A stretch of 64,000 nt of DNA from NCBI RefSeq assembly GCF_002920575.1, contig NZ_PQSQ01000014.1:51439-115438 (forward strand), read 5' to 3'. The notes beneath the pieces are model-generated. The model ran no database searches. It was given only the letters and a program-made list of their open reading frames with translations, and was not told the DNA's origin. Within the stretch, counting starts at the first letter, position 1, and each line of letters begins with the position of its first letter. This DNA is from Streptomyces sp. Ru73 (GTDB lineage: Bacteria; Actinomycetota; Actinomycetes; Streptomycetales; Streptomycetaceae). Positions 50,681 through 59,734 of this stretch are shown here, piece by piece. The translations under genes were made by a program, and so were the position numbers.

Positions 50681-51694
50681 TCACGCCGCCGCACGCTCCG
50701 GGACGTTCTCGCCGACGCGGTCGGCGATCTGGCGGCAGGTGCGCGAGATGATGCGGGAGACGTGCATCTGGGACAGGCCCAGCCGCTCCGCTATCCGGCT
50801 CTGCGTCATGTCGCGGAAGAAGCGCAGGTAGAGGATTTCCTTCTCGCGCTCGGGCAGCCGGTCGAGGTGCGGCTTGACCGCTTCCCGGGCCACGACCAGG
50901 TCGAAGCCGGCCTCCGGGCTGCCGAGGGTGTCGGCGAGCGAGCAGCCGTCGTCGCTGTTCTGCAGCTCCGCGTCCAGGGACAGGGGACTGAAGCTGTTCA
51001 GGGCCTGGGAGCCGAGCACGACGTCCTCGACGGACATGCCGGTGTGCTCGGCGATCTGCTCGGGGGTGGGTCCGTGGTCGTCGATGGTGCTGGTGAGTTC
51101 CTGGCGGGCCGCGCGGACGCGGTTGCGCAGCTCCTGGACGCGGCGGGGCACGTGCACGCCCCACATGTGGTCACGGAAGTGGCGCTTGATCTCACCGATG
51201 ACGGTGGGGACGGCGAAGCTCTCGAAGGCGTTGCCGTGTTCGGGGTCGTAGCGGTCGACGGCCTTGACCAGACCGACCGCGGCGACCTGCTGCAGGTCCT
51301 CGAGGTTCTCGCCCCGGTTGCGGAAGCGCAGCGCGAGCCGCTCCGCCATCGGCAGCCAGGCGTTGATCACCCGGCCGCGGAGCTCCTGCCGCTCGGGGCC
51401 GTCCGGCAGGGTGGCCAGGCGGCGGAAGTCCTCGTCGGTGTCGGGCGCGTCGTCGTGCGGGTGCCGGGCACTGCGCCGGGGTGCGGCCGGGGTGGCCGCC
51501 TTCACCGCGCGGCGCTGCCGCTTGATGCCGCGGGGCTTGTTCGGCGGACGGTTCGGGGCCTGGTCACCGCGCCGCCGGGCGGCCCGGGTCTCGGTGCCGC
51601 CGGCGTTCACGGGGACGTCCTCCGGCGCGTGCTCCGCCGCACCGGCGAGCTGCCGGTCGTCGATCTCAACTGTGTTCAGCGTCTTCACGAGCAT
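50681..51694 (-). CDS. SigB/SigF/SigG family RNA polymerase sigma factor
   Basis: 337 residues. A basic Arg/Pro-rich N-terminal extension of about 85 residues precedes region 2 (LALRFRNRGENLEDLQQVAA, then FESFAVPTVIGEIKRHFRDH), region 3 (GPTPEQIAEHTGMSVEDVVL) and region 4 (LPEREKEILYLRFFRDMTQS with the recognition helix LSQMHVSRIISR). These are stress-response/sporulation type group 3 sigma factors, normally held by an anti-sigma kinase; none is adjacent, so control would be from elsewhere. AGGAG precedes the ATG at 51694; an in-frame GTG at 51745 lacks a ribosome binding site. Confidence 0.92.
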   Translation of the reverse strand: MLVKTLNTVEIDDRQLAGAAEHAPEDVPVNAGGTETRAARRRGDQAPNRPPNKPRGIKRQRRAVKAATPAAPRRSARHPHDDAPDTDEDFRRLATLPDGPERQELRGRVINAWLPMAERLALRFRNRGENLEDLQQVAAVGLVKAVDRYDPEHGNAFESFAVPTVIGEIKRHFRDHMWGVHVPRRVQELRNRVRAARQELTSTIDDHGPTPEQIAEHTGMSVEDVVLGSQALNSFSPLSLDAELQNSDDGCSLADTLGSPEAGFDLVVAREAVKPHLDRLPEREKEILYLRFFRDMTQSRIAERLGLSQMHVSRIISRTCRQIADRVGENVPERAAA

Positions 51695-52035
51695 GGTCCG
51701 GGCTCCTGGGTCAGCAAGTCTCGTTCCAATGGACACATCGGTCACCCGTGGAAGAGGCGGCCGGGCAGGCGCGCCGGGCGGAAGTCACACTGCTTCCACG
51801 GGGCGTGCCTACGGGCCGAAGCACGTAGTCCCTGCTGCCCCCGGCCCTCCCCGGCAAACAAACCCGTGAAAATTTTTCTCCGGGGTCTTGAACACGCAGG
51901 TCAGAAGGGGTGCCGACGAGGCGCGGAGGACACCGGAGAGATATGCGCCCGCCGGAGAAATCCGGTGGCCGTGGTGGTGCCGGGGCGTGCACAGTGCCGT
52001 CGTCGCAAGGGTGGGACGAGGCCAGGAGGGTGCGC

Positions 52036-52974
52036 GTGGACGGCGACGGGACGAGGGTGGACGGGACCGGTCAGGGGGTGGCCCTCGTACGGCGGCTGCT
52101 CGCCGCGCGGTTCCCCCGGTGGGCGGAGCTGTCCGTCGCGCCGGTCGGCACGGCGGGCACGTCCAACGCCGTGTACCGGCTCGGCCCGGACATGGCCGTA
52201 CGGCTGCCGCGCGCGGCGGGTGCGGCGGCGGACGTGGTGAAGGAGCACCGGTGGCTGCCGCTGCTCGCGCCACGGCTGCCGGTGGCCGTCCCCGTGCCGC
52301 TGGCCCTGGGCACGCCGGCCGAGGGCTTCCCCTGGCACTGGGCGGTCCACCGCTGGCTTCCGGGCGCGAACCCGCCGGTCGGGCGGGCCGCCGGGCCGGG
52401 ACGGGCCGGGGCGGTGCCGGACGCCCGGCTTCTCGCCGCGGACCTGGCGGAGTTCGTGACGGCGCTGCACCGGATCGACCCGGCGGACGGCCCCGCCTCG
52501 TACCGCAGTGAGCCGCTGGCCGCGCGGGACGCGACGACCCGCGGCGCCCTCGAAGTGCTGCGCGACAGCGTCGATCCCATGGCGGCGACGGCCGTGTGGG
52601 ACGCGGCGCTGCGGGCTCCGGGCCCCGCCGGTCCGGCGGTCTGGATCCACGCGGACCTGCAGCCGGGGAACGTCCTGGTCGACGGCGGGCGGCTGAGCGC
52701 CGTCATCGACTTCGGGTGCCTGGGGCTGGGCGATCCGGCGGTGGACCTGATCGCGGCGTGGTACCTGCTGCCGGCCGGTGCGCGGGAAGCGTTCCGGGCC
52801 GCCGTGGGCGCGGACGACGCCGCGTGGGCGCGCGGCCGTGGCTGGGCGCTGTCGATCGCGCTCCTGGAACTGCGCAGTTACCGGGAGAGCCATCCGGTGA
52901 TGGCCGCCATCGCCCGCCATGTCCTCGGCGAACTCCTCACCGAGCACGCGGAAACCGGCGGCACGCCCCGCTGA
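52036..52974 (+). CDS. Aminoglycoside phosphotransferase (APH) family kinase
   Basis: 312 residues from a GTG six bases after AGGAGG. Kinase motifs: catalytic loop WIHADLQPGNVLV, metal-binding IDFGCLGLGDPAVDL, and AVRLPRAAGAAADVVKEHRW in the N-lobe. Belongs to the choline/aminoglycoside kinase fold typical of small antibiotic or metabolite phosphotransferases, here most like the macrolide 2'-phosphotransferase-related group (phrase SNAVYRLGPDMAVRLPR). Whether it confers drug resistance cannot be judged. Confidence 0.87.
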   Translation: MDGDGTRVDGTGQGVALVRRLLAARFPRWAELSVAPVGTAGTSNAVYRLGPDMAVRLPRAAGAAADVVKEHRWLPLLAPRLPVAVPVPLALGTPAEGFPWHWAVHRWLPGANPPVGRAAGPGRAGAVPDARLLAADLAEFVTALHRIDPADGPASYRSEPLAARDATTRGALEVLRDSVDPMAATAVWDAALRAPGPAGPAVWIHADLQPGNVLVDGGRLSAVIDFGCLGLGDPAVDLIAAWYLLPAGAREAFRAAVGADDAAWARGRGWALSIALLELRSYRESHPVMAAIARHVLGELLTEHAETGGTPR

Positions 52975-53009
52975 CGCACCGGACCGCTCCCCCACCCCGG
53001 CGGTGGCCC

Positions 53010-53816
53010 TTACTGGTCGCCGCCGGGCTTGCGGCCCCACGCGGAGATGAGCGGGGCCATCGTCAGGTCGAGCCGCCCGGCCGTGACGTTCGCGAGGTGC
53101 TCCTCGATCTCGTCCTCGGTGGCGAGCCCGGCGTCGAGGAGCCGGCCGCGGATCTGCCGCACGGTCGCGGCCTCCAGTACGTCGCACACCGGCGAGGCGA
53201 CCGGGAAGTATCCGTCGGCCGCGACATCGGTCAGGCCCGCCTCCCGCAGCAGCCGCGGCAGGGTGCGCCCGAAGGCCAGGTCGGCGCCGCGCCGGGCGAG
53301 CAGTTCGCGGGAGCCCCGGCGCAGCCGGTTGGCCAGCCGCTCCGCGGGCCCGTGCTCGTCCAGGCAGCTCAGCGGCTGGAGCGCCGGGTCGGCGTCCTCC
53401 AGCACCAGCCAGCCACCGGGCCGCAGCGCCCGGACCATCGCCGCGAGCGCCGCCGCGCGCTCCGGTACGTGCACCAGGACCAGCCGCGCGTGCACGAGGT
53501 CGAACGGGCCCTCCGGCGGCTCGTCCGCCGCCACGTCGTGCCGCGCCACCTCGAACGGGGCGTCCTGCGGCATCCAGGCCGGGTCGATGTCGGTGGCCAG
53601 GACGCGGCCGGCCGGACCGGTGCGCGCGGCGAGCCAGGCCGGTACGCCGGGGCTGCCGGCCCCGACCTCCCAGCAGTGCCAGCCCTCGGTCACGCCCACG
53701 GCCGACAGGTGCCGGAAGGTGACCGGGTCGAAGAGCTCGGACAGCGCGGCGAAGCGCTTTCCGGCCTCGGTCTGCTGGTTGTCGAAGAGGTATCCGTCGT
53801 CGTTGTCGTGCGCCAC
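53010..53816 (-). CDS. Class I SAM-dependent methyltransferase
   Basis: 268 residues. SAM motif I is WEVGAGSPGVPAWLA (E-x-G-x-G-x-G), motif II ATDIDPAWM, and motif post-I FDLVHARLVLVHVPE followed by RALRPGGWLVLED. It methylates an unknown small molecule. Convergent with the kinase gene (35 bp apart) and divergent from the Rrf2 gene, with only 68 bp between start codons. Confidence 0.87.
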   Translation of the reverse strand: MAHDNDDGYLFDNQQTEAGKRFAALSELFDPVTFRHLSAVGVTEGWHCWEVGAGSPGVPAWLAARTGPAGRVLATDIDPAWMPQDAPFEVARHDVAADEPPEGPFDLVHARLVLVHVPERAAALAAMVRALRPGGWLVLEDADPALQPLSCLDEHGPAERLANRLRRGSRELLARRGADLAFGRTLPRLLREAGLTDVAADGYFPVASPVCDVLEAATVRQIRGRLLDAGLATEDEIEEHLANVTAGRLDLTMAPLISAWGRKPGGDQ

Positions 53817-53884
53817 CCGGAGATCGTAGAACGCCGGCCGCCGGGCCGCCCCGCGCGCCGTCCGGCGTGCGGGATAATGCGGCC

Positions 53885-54343
53885 ATGCGCATCTCAGCCA
53901 GGGCGGACTACGCGGTACGGGCCGCGCTGCAGCTCGCCGCCTGTACCGACGAGGGACCGCTCAAGGCCGAGGCCATCGCCGCCGCCCAGGACATCCCGCA
54001 CAAGTTCCTCGAGGGCATCCTCAACGACATGCGCCGCGGCGGACTGGTGCACAGCCAGCGCGGCGGCAACGGCGGGTACCGGCTGGCCAGGCCGGCCGGG
54101 GAGATCAGCGTCGCGGAGGTCATCCGGGCGGTGGACGGGCCGCTGGTGTCGGTGCGCGGCGTCCGTCCGCCGGAGCTGTCGTACACCGGACCCGCCGAGT
54201 CGCTGCTGCCGCTGTGGGTCGCGCTGCGCGCCAACGTCCGCCGCATCCTGGACGAGGTGTCGCTGGCCGATGTGGCGTCGGCCCGACTGCCCGAGGACGT
54301 CCTGTCGCTGACGGAGCGTCCGGAAGCATGGACCAACCCCTGA
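53885..54343 (+). CDS. Rrf2 family transcriptional regulator, without iron-sulfur cysteines
   Basis: 152 residues. MRISARADYAVRAALQLAAC and the winged helix FLEGILNDMRRGGLVHSQRG with GGNGGYRLARPAGEISVAEV are diagnostic of Rrf2. Only Cys20 is present and the three-cysteine cluster-binding loop of IscR/NsrR is absent, so it resembles cysteine-metabolism regulators of the CymR type that act through a metabolic partner. Located next to a sulfite-exporter-like permease and an organosulfur-type flavin enzyme. Confidence 0.9.
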   Translation: MRISARADYAVRAALQLAACTDEGPLKAEAIAAAQDIPHKFLEGILNDMRRGGLVHSQRGGNGGYRLARPAGEISVAEVIRAVDGPLVSVRGVRPPELSYTGPAESLLPLWVALRANVRRILDEVSLADVASARLPEDVLSLTERPEAWTNP

Positions 54344-54450
54344 CGGCTGCTCGGTTGATGAGGCGCCGCTGACCTGCGGTTTCTCGTATCGCGAGACGAC
54401 TTTGTCCACTTCCTGAACGGCCTCTTGTCACCGCGCCGCCGCGCACCGAG

Positions 54451-54492
54451 TATTCCTATCAATCCAGTGGGAAAACTAGGGAACTGTGAGGT
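54451..54492 (+). promoter_or_regulatory. Possible sulfur-regulator site before the TauE/SafE gene
   Basis: AT-rich stretch with TATTCCTATCAATCC and, 20 bp on, CTAGGGAAC, so TTCCTA and TAGGGAA form an imperfect inverted repeat. ATTCCTAT recalls CymR/Rrf2 sulfur-operon motifs. It lies just before the start at 54497. Weak evidence. Confidence 0.3.
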
Positions 54493-54496
54493 CGCC

Positions 54497-55432
54497 GTGC
54501 GTACGCTGATCCTGTTGGCCTTGGCCGGGCTGGGTGCCCAACTGGTGGACGGCAGTCTGGGCATGGCCTACGGCGTCACCTCCACCACGCTGCTGCTCGC
54601 CGTGGGCACCAATCCGGCCGCCGCCTCCGCCACCGTCCACCTCGCCGAGATCGGCACCACCCTCGCCTCGGGCGCCGCGCACTGGCGGTTCGGCAACGTC
54701 GACTGGCGGGTCGTCCTGAAGATCGGCATACCCGGGGCCGTCGGCGCCTTCGCGGGCGCCACGTTCCTCTCCGCCCTCTCCACCGAGCTCGCCGAGCCGG
54801 TGATGGCCCTCCTCCTGCTGGGGCTCGGGCTGTACGTGCTGAGCCGGTTCACCCTCGCCGGGCTGCCCACCGACAAGCTGGACAAGCCGCTGCGCAAGCG
54901 GTTCCTGTCCCCGCTCGGGCTGGTCGCAGGCTTCCTGGACGCCACCGGTGGCGGCGGCTGGGGCCCGGTCGGCACGCCGGCGATCCTGGCCAGCGGCCGC
55001 CTGGAGCCCCGCAAGGTCATCGGCTCCATCGACACCAGCGAGTTCCTGGTCGCGGTCGCCGCGAGCCTCGGCTTCCTCTTCGGCCTCGGCTCCGAGGGCG
55101 TCAACTGGCTCTGGGCACTGGCCCTGCTGGCCGGCGGGCTCGTGGCGGCGCCCATCGCCGCCTGGCTGGTCCGCCACGTACCGCCGCGCATCCTCGGCTC
55201 CGCGGTCGGCGGCCTCATCGTGCTCACCAACATCCGCACCCTGCTGCGGAGCGACTGGGTCGCCGCCGGCGACGCCGTCCAGTGGACGGTCTACGGCCTC
55301 GTCTACGCACTGTGGGCGGCCGCCGTCGGCTACTCGGTCAAGGAACACCGCCGCGCGGCCCGTACCGCGCCGCAGCACGCCCCGGACACGGCGGAAGCGG
55401 AAGCCCGCCCCGCCGGGGCCACCACCACCTGA
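54497..55432 (+). CDS. TauE/SafE family permease (sulfite exporter-like)
   Basis: 311 residues, about eight hydrophobic helices. The paired signature segments LGAQLVDGSLGMAYGVTSTT and LGLVAGFLDATGGGGWGPVG, each with D-x-x-x-G(G) motifs, are diagnostic of the TauE/SafE/YfcA/DUF81 family, which exports sulfite, sulfoacetate or similar anions. The GTG at 54497 begins the first helix. Downstream 55 bp away is an acyl-CoA dehydrogenase-like enzyme of the organosulfur type, and the Rrf2 regulator precedes it. Confidence 0.9.
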   Translation: MRTLILLALAGLGAQLVDGSLGMAYGVTSTTLLLAVGTNPAAASATVHLAEIGTTLASGAAHWRFGNVDWRVVLKIGIPGAVGAFAGATFLSALSTELAEPVMALLLLGLGLYVLSRFTLAGLPTDKLDKPLRKRFLSPLGLVAGFLDATGGGGWGPVGTPAILASGRLEPRKVIGSIDTSEFLVAVAASLGFLFGLGSEGVNWLWALALLAGGLVAAPIAAWLVRHVPPRILGSAVGGLIVLTNIRTLLRSDWVAAGDAVQWTVYGLVYALWAAAVGYSVKEHRRAARTAPQHAPDTAEAEARPAGATTT

Positions 55433-55487
55433 CCACTCGTGTCCCCGAACCCCCCACCGGTGACCCGCATCCTCCCGGAGGTACTGC

Positions 55488-56744
55488 GTGCTCCTCGACA
55501 CCACTTGTCCCGCGCCCGCCGGACGGCCGGCCGACGGCGGGGCCTGGCCGCGCACCGTACGGGAACTCGCCGACGACCTCGCCGTGGACGCGAGCGCCCG
55601 CGACCGGGCGGGCAAACCGCCCTTCGACGAGGTCTCCCGGCTGCGCGAGGCCGGGCTGCCCGGCTTCCTCGCGCCGCCGGGCCCGGACGGCCGCGGCGCG
55701 GACTGGCCTACCGCCTGCGCCGCCGTACGGGAGATCGCCGCGGCCGACAGCTCCCTCGCCGAACTCCTCGCCCACCACTACGTGCTGTCGTGGGCGCCGC
55801 GCCTCTTCGGCACCCCGGAGCACGCCGCACGGCTCGAACAGCGGGCCGTGCGCGGGCAGTGGCTCTGGGCGGGCCGCACCGACGTGCCGCAGCGCCCGGA
55901 CGGCACCGGCCTCTGGCTCACGCCGCACGGCAAGAAGTACCTGCTCAGCGGGGGCTGCACGCTGGCGGCCGGGGCGAGCACGGCCGACCGGTTCCTGCTG
56001 TCGGCCACCCACGCCGACACCGGTGAGCCGGTCGTCGTCCTGGTGGACCCGGCGCGCACGGCCGTGACGCCGGACGCGCCGGAGGACCGGCTCGGCCAGC
56101 GGCTCACCGGCGCCGCCACCGTCGGCTGCGACGACGTACCGGTGCCCGCCGCCCAGGTCCTGGGCACCGTCCCGGGCGACGAGCACACCGTCCCGCCGTA
56201 CACCGCGCTCGCCCCGCTCGCGCTCCGGCTGATCCTGCTCCACGTCGGGCTGGGCAACGCGGAGGGCGCGCTCGCCGAGGCGCGGGACGTGAGCCGGGTG
56301 GCGCCCGGCCTCCACCCCTTCACCGACACCGGCAGCGGCGAGTACGCCACCGCGCCCGGCGAGGACCCGTACCTGCTGCTCGCCTATGGGGAGCTGGCGA
56401 CCGCGGCGCACAGCGCGTCCTCGGTCGTGGACCGCGCGACGGAGGCGCTGGCGCGCGGGCTCTTGGCCGGTCCCGGGCTCGGCCCGGACGAGCACGCCGA
56501 CATCGCCTTCCTCGTGGCCGCGGCCGAGGCCGTCACCAGCGACGCGGCGCTGCACATCACCACGCGCATCCTCGAACTGACCGCGGGGGCACCGGGCCTC
56601 TCCCCCGCCACCGACCCCGGCTTCGACCGCTTCTGGCGCAACGCCCGCACGCTCACAGCGCGCAGCTCCCCCAAGCACCGGCTCCGCGACATCGGCGCCC
56701 ACTACCTCAACGGCGCCCGCCCCTCGCTCACCCTGCACGCCTGA
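55488..56744 (+). CDS. Acyl-CoA dehydrogenase-like flavin monooxygenase (SfnB/DszC type)
   Basis: 418 residues, acyl-CoA dehydrogenase fold. PFDEVSRLREAGLPGFLAPP and ADSSLAELLAHHYVLSWAPR match the N-terminal helical domain; the beta domain has GQWLWAGRTDVPQRP; the C-terminal FDRFWRNARTLTARSSPKHR with the HR near the end is typical of SfnB/DszC-type enzymes, which oxidise sulfones or dibenzothiophene with FMNH2 rather than dehydrogenate CoA esters. No acyl-CoA catalytic Glu is evident. Placed behind a sulfite exporter and Rrf2 regulator, a role in releasing sulfur from organic sulfur compounds fits. GGAGG precedes the GTG. Confidence 0.83.
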   Translation: MLLDTTCPAPAGRPADGGAWPRTVRELADDLAVDASARDRAGKPPFDEVSRLREAGLPGFLAPPGPDGRGADWPTACAAVREIAAADSSLAELLAHHYVLSWAPRLFGTPEHAARLEQRAVRGQWLWAGRTDVPQRPDGTGLWLTPHGKKYLLSGGCTLAAGASTADRFLLSATHADTGEPVVVLVDPARTAVTPDAPEDRLGQRLTGAATVGCDDVPVPAAQVLGTVPGDEHTVPPYTALAPLALRLILLHVGLGNAEGALAEARDVSRVAPGLHPFTDTGSGEYATAPGEDPYLLLAYGELATAAHSASSVVDRATEALARGLLAGPGLGPDEHADIAFLVAAAEAVTSDAALHITTRILELTAGAPGLSPATDPGFDRFWRNARTLTARSSPKHRLRDIGAHYLNGARPSLTLHA

Positions 56745-56753
56745 GCCGGGGCC

Positions 56754-57431
56754 CTAACGGTCCGCGCCCGCCCGCTCCAGGGTGCGCAGGACGTCCTCGT
56801 CGGAGACCTGGGTGAAGTCCTCGTACCACTCGCCGACCGCGCGGAAGTCCGGGGGCTTGCTGAGGCACAGCACCACGTCGGCCTCCTCGGCCAGCGCGGC
56901 GGCCGTGGTCGGGGAGGCGACCGGTACGGCGAGGACGACGGCCGCGGGGCCGCGGCTGCGGAGGGCGCGCAGCGCGGCCGTTGCCGTCATGCCGGTGGCC
57001 AGCCCGTCGTCGACGAGGATCACCGTACGGCCGGCGACCTCGGGCGGCGGGCGGTCGCCGCGGTACAGGCGCTCGCGGCGGTGGAGTTCGCCGCGTTCCC
57101 GGGCGACGTCGGCCGCGAGCCGGTCCTCACTGAGGGAGAGGAACTCCAGGGCACGGCGGTCGAAGAGCGGCGGGTCCTCGCCCGCGAGCGCGCCGATGCC
57201 CAGCTCCCGCTGGCCGGGGGCGCCGATCTTGCGGGCGACGAGGACGTCCAGCGGTGCCCCGAGCTCGCGGGCGATCTCGGCGGCGACGGGGACCCCGCCG
57301 CGGGGCAGGGCCAGGACGAGGGGGCCGTCCGGCGGATGGCCGCCCTGGAGGTGCGGCGGGGTGCCCGCGAGGTGCTCCCGCACCCGCCGCGCGAGCTGCC
57401 GGCCGGCGTCTCTGCGGTCCGTGAAGCGCAT
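56754..57431 (-). CDS. Phosphoribosyltransferase-fold protein
   Basis: 225 residues. The PRTase loop VILVDDGLATGMTATAALRA (PRPP-binding VDDGxATG) and the N-terminal LVLALPRGGVPVAAEIAREL with LDVLVARKIGAPGQRELGIG are the standard signature of the group resembling the N-terminal domain of mycobacterial Rv0571c/Rv2030c. Substrate unknown. AAGGAG precedes the ATG at 57431. Only 10 bp separate it from the convergent flavin-enzyme gene. Confidence 0.9.
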   Translation of the reverse strand: MRFTDRRDAGRQLARRVREHLAGTPPHLQGGHPPDGPLVLALPRGGVPVAAEIARELGAPLDVLVARKIGAPGQRELGIGALAGEDPPLFDRRALEFLSLSEDRLAADVARERGELHRRERLYRGDRPPPEVAGRTVILVDDGLATGMTATAALRALRSRGPAAVVLAVPVASPTTAAALAEEADVVLCLSKPPDFRAVGEWYEDFTQVSDEDVLRTLERAGADR

Positions 57432-57507
57432 GGTGTCTCCTTGGCGACGGGGCGTCGGCGCCACCGGCCGACGCCGGGCAAGCGGTCAAGACCCGGCCGG
57501 CGGGCGG

Positions 57508-58857
57508 TCATTGGCCGGTTGGCCAGGTTTCCTCCTCGCCCGTGCCGGCCGGCTGCCGGGCCGTCAGCGGTGTCAGCGCCCGGGTGGTGTCGAGGTGGAG
57601 GAACGCGTCGTAGCGCCGGTCGAGCACGGTGGGCACGTAGTTGCCCCACTTCTCCCGCTCGGGCCGGTAGACCACGCCGATGGCCCGGTGGTCGCGCGGC
57701 AGCCGCGTCCAGTGGCCGGGACCGGCGGCCGGCTGCCCGCCGGGCGTCGCGGGGGTGAGCAGGAAGAGCGCGGCGCCGCCGGGCAGGGCCCGGTGCAGCA
57801 GTTCCTCGGTGCTGCCGGGCCGGGCGGCGGGGACGGTCATGGCGCGCGGCTCGGCGCCCCAGTGGTCACCGGCCAGCACCGTGCCGTCGTAGGCCCCGAA
57901 GCCGATCAGGACGACGCCGTCGTCGGCGTGCCGCTCGCGCACCAGCTGCCCGACGTTGACCAGTCCCGCCTCCGCCATGTCGGTGGCGCGGGCGTCCCCG
58001 ACGTGCGTGTTGTGTTCCCACACCACGGCCTTGGCGTGCGGACCGTGATGGGCCGTCAGGCGGTCGAGGGTGTCGGCCATGTGGTGGTCGCGCACGTTCC
58101 ACGACTCGGGCCCGCCGCGCACCATCGCGCGGTAGTACCGTTCGGCGCCGGCCAGCACCTCGGCGTTCTGCCGTGCGGCGAGCCCTGCCAGGCTGCCGTC
58201 GTCGGCGGCGGCGGTCCGCCGGGCCCGTTCGCGGACCGCGACCAGCAGCCGGACCACCTCCGGTTCGCAGCCGCTGGGCACGAGCCGGGTGGCCCGCGCG
58301 TAGCTCTGCGGGTCCTCGGCGTACGGCTCGAAGCAGCGGAACGCCTCCAGGGCCGGGGCCACCTGCTCCGGGTCGTGCGCGCGCGGGTGGTCCAGGACCG
58401 CTTCCAGGGACTCCCAGAGGCTGTAGACGTCCAGGCCGTAGAAGCCGACGCGGCGTTCGGGCGGCAGGGCCGCGTTGTGCTCGCGGAGCCGGCGGGTGAA
58501 GCGGGCGACCTCGGTGTTGGCCCACATCCAGGCGGGCCAGCGGCGGAACCCGGCGAGTGCGTCGGCCGGGTCGTCGGGCGCGCCGGGTGCCCCGGTGACC
58601 GCGCAGTGCACGTCCTGGCAGTCCGGCCAGTCGCCCTCCACCGCGACGAAGGAGAAGCCCTTCTCGGCGATCAGACGGTGGGTCAGCTCGGCGCGCCAGT
58701 GGTAGAACTCGGCGGTCCCGTGCGACGCCTCGCCCACCAGGACGTAGCGCGCGTCGCCGATCTGCTCCAGCAGCGGGTCCAGCGAGTCCGGGCCGGTCAG
58801 CGGCCGGGCGAGGGCGGTGACCTCGGCGAGGTCACCGGCACCGGGCGCGGGGCTCAC
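57508..58857 (-). CDS. Erythromycin esterase-like protein (EreA/EreB family)
   Basis: 449 residues. VLVGEASHGTAEFYHWRAEL with Glu43 and His46, VAVEGDWPDCQDVHC, and VVWEHNTHVGDARATDMAEA hold the conserved acid, His and Arg positions of the family; His46 matches the general base of Ere enzymes. Erythromycin esterases hydrolyse macrolide lactone rings, but most homologues act on unknown substrates. The GTG start overlaps the upstream hydrolase stop by four bases. Confidence 0.9.
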   Translation of the reverse strand: MSPAPGAGDLAEVTALARPLTGPDSLDPLLEQIGDARYVLVGEASHGTAEFYHWRAELTHRLIAEKGFSFVAVEGDWPDCQDVHCAVTGAPGAPDDPADALAGFRRWPAWMWANTEVARFTRRLREHNAALPPERRVGFYGLDVYSLWESLEAVLDHPRAHDPEQVAPALEAFRCFEPYAEDPQSYARATRLVPSGCEPEVVRLLVAVRERARRTAAADDGSLAGLAARQNAEVLAGAERYYRAMVRGGPESWNVRDHHMADTLDRLTAHHGPHAKAVVWEHNTHVGDARATDMAEAGLVNVGQLVRERHADDGVVLIGFGAYDGTVLAGDHWGAEPRAMTVPAARPGSTEELLHRALPGGAALFLLTPATPGGQPAAGPGHWTRLPRDHRAIGVVYRPEREKWGNYVPTVLDRRYDAFLHLDTTRALTPLTARQPAGTGEEETWPTGQ

Positions 58858-59528
58858 CGGTGGCCCTCCTCCCCGGAGGGCGGGGCGCCCGGGGCGAGGA
58901 ACCAGTCCCGGGCGGCGAGGGCCACCTGGTCCAGTGCGCCGGATTCGGGGAAGAGGTGGGTGGCGCCGGGGATCACGTGGAGGTGGCAGGGGGCCGTCAG
59001 CCGGCCGGCGGCCTGCCGGTTCAGCTCCAGTACCTCCGTGTCGCGGCCGCCGACGATCAGCAGGACGGGGGCGCGTACGGCGCTCAGCGCGTCACCGGCG
59101 AGGTCGGGGCGGCCGCCGCGGGAGACGACGGAGCCGACCGCGTCGGGGCGTTCGGCCGCGGCGACCAGCGCGGCGGCGGACCCGGTACTGGCGCCGAAGA
59201 GGTGCGGGCGCAGCCGTGCGGTGGCCGGGTGGGTGCCGAGCCAGTCGACGGCGGCGACCACCCGCCGGCCGAGCAGGCCGATGTCGAAGCGGTGCTCCCT
59301 GGTCACCTCGTCGACCCGGTCCTCGTCCTCGGTCAGCAGGTCCATCAGCAGCGTGCCCAGCTCGTTGGCCTGCAGGTAGGCGGCGACGCCGCGGTTGCGC
59401 GGACTGTGCCGGGAGCTGCCGCTGCCGTGCGCGAAGACGACCACGCCCCGCGCGTTGTCGGGAACGGTGAGGTCCCCGGCCAGGGCCGCGCCGCCGGCCG
59501 GTACGGACACCGGTTCTTCGAAGGTCAT
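58854..59528 (-). CDS. Dienelactone hydrolase-like alpha/beta hydrolase
   Basis: 224 residues. Catalytic triad Ser114 (GASTGSAAA), Asp163 (GGRDTEVL) and His191 (GATHLFPE); oxyanion-side VVFAHGSGSSRHSPRN. The same kind of domain is fused to a phosphoribosyltransferase in mycobacterial Rv0571c. First gene of an operon with the esterase and phosphoribosyltransferase genes. Cytoplasmic. Confidence 0.9.
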   Translation of the reverse strand: MTFEEPVSVPAGGAALAGDLTVPDNARGVVVFAHGSGSSRHSPRNRGVAAYLQANELGTLLMDLLTEDEDRVDEVTREHRFDIGLLGRRVVAAVDWLGTHPATARLRPHLFGASTGSAAALVAAAERPDAVGSVVSRGGRPDLAGDALSAVRAPVLLIVGGRDTEVLELNRQAAGRLTAPCHLHVIPGATHLFPESGALDQVALAARDWFLAPGAPPSGEEGHR

Positions 59529-59734
59529 CGGACTCGCTTCCGCTCTGTTCGCTCGCGGTCTCTCGCTTCTCCGATACGGGTAACCCTCCACGGAAGATCG
59601 TACGCTTCCCCGCAAAGCGGGCAAACGCGGCCGTGGCGGGCGAGGCGTGCGCGGGGTCTTGTCAGCTCCGGTGGTATGGACCACTCTGGCTGCCGACCGA
59701 CGCCCGATCATGACGAGGGATGCCGAGGTGTGCC

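Noticed and set aside
51695..52035. Autoregulatory SigB/F-type promoter before the sigma-factor gene
   Set aside because: A GGGTTT-like -10 and a GTTT-like -35 can be picked out, but the spacing is wrong and the match is no better than chance.
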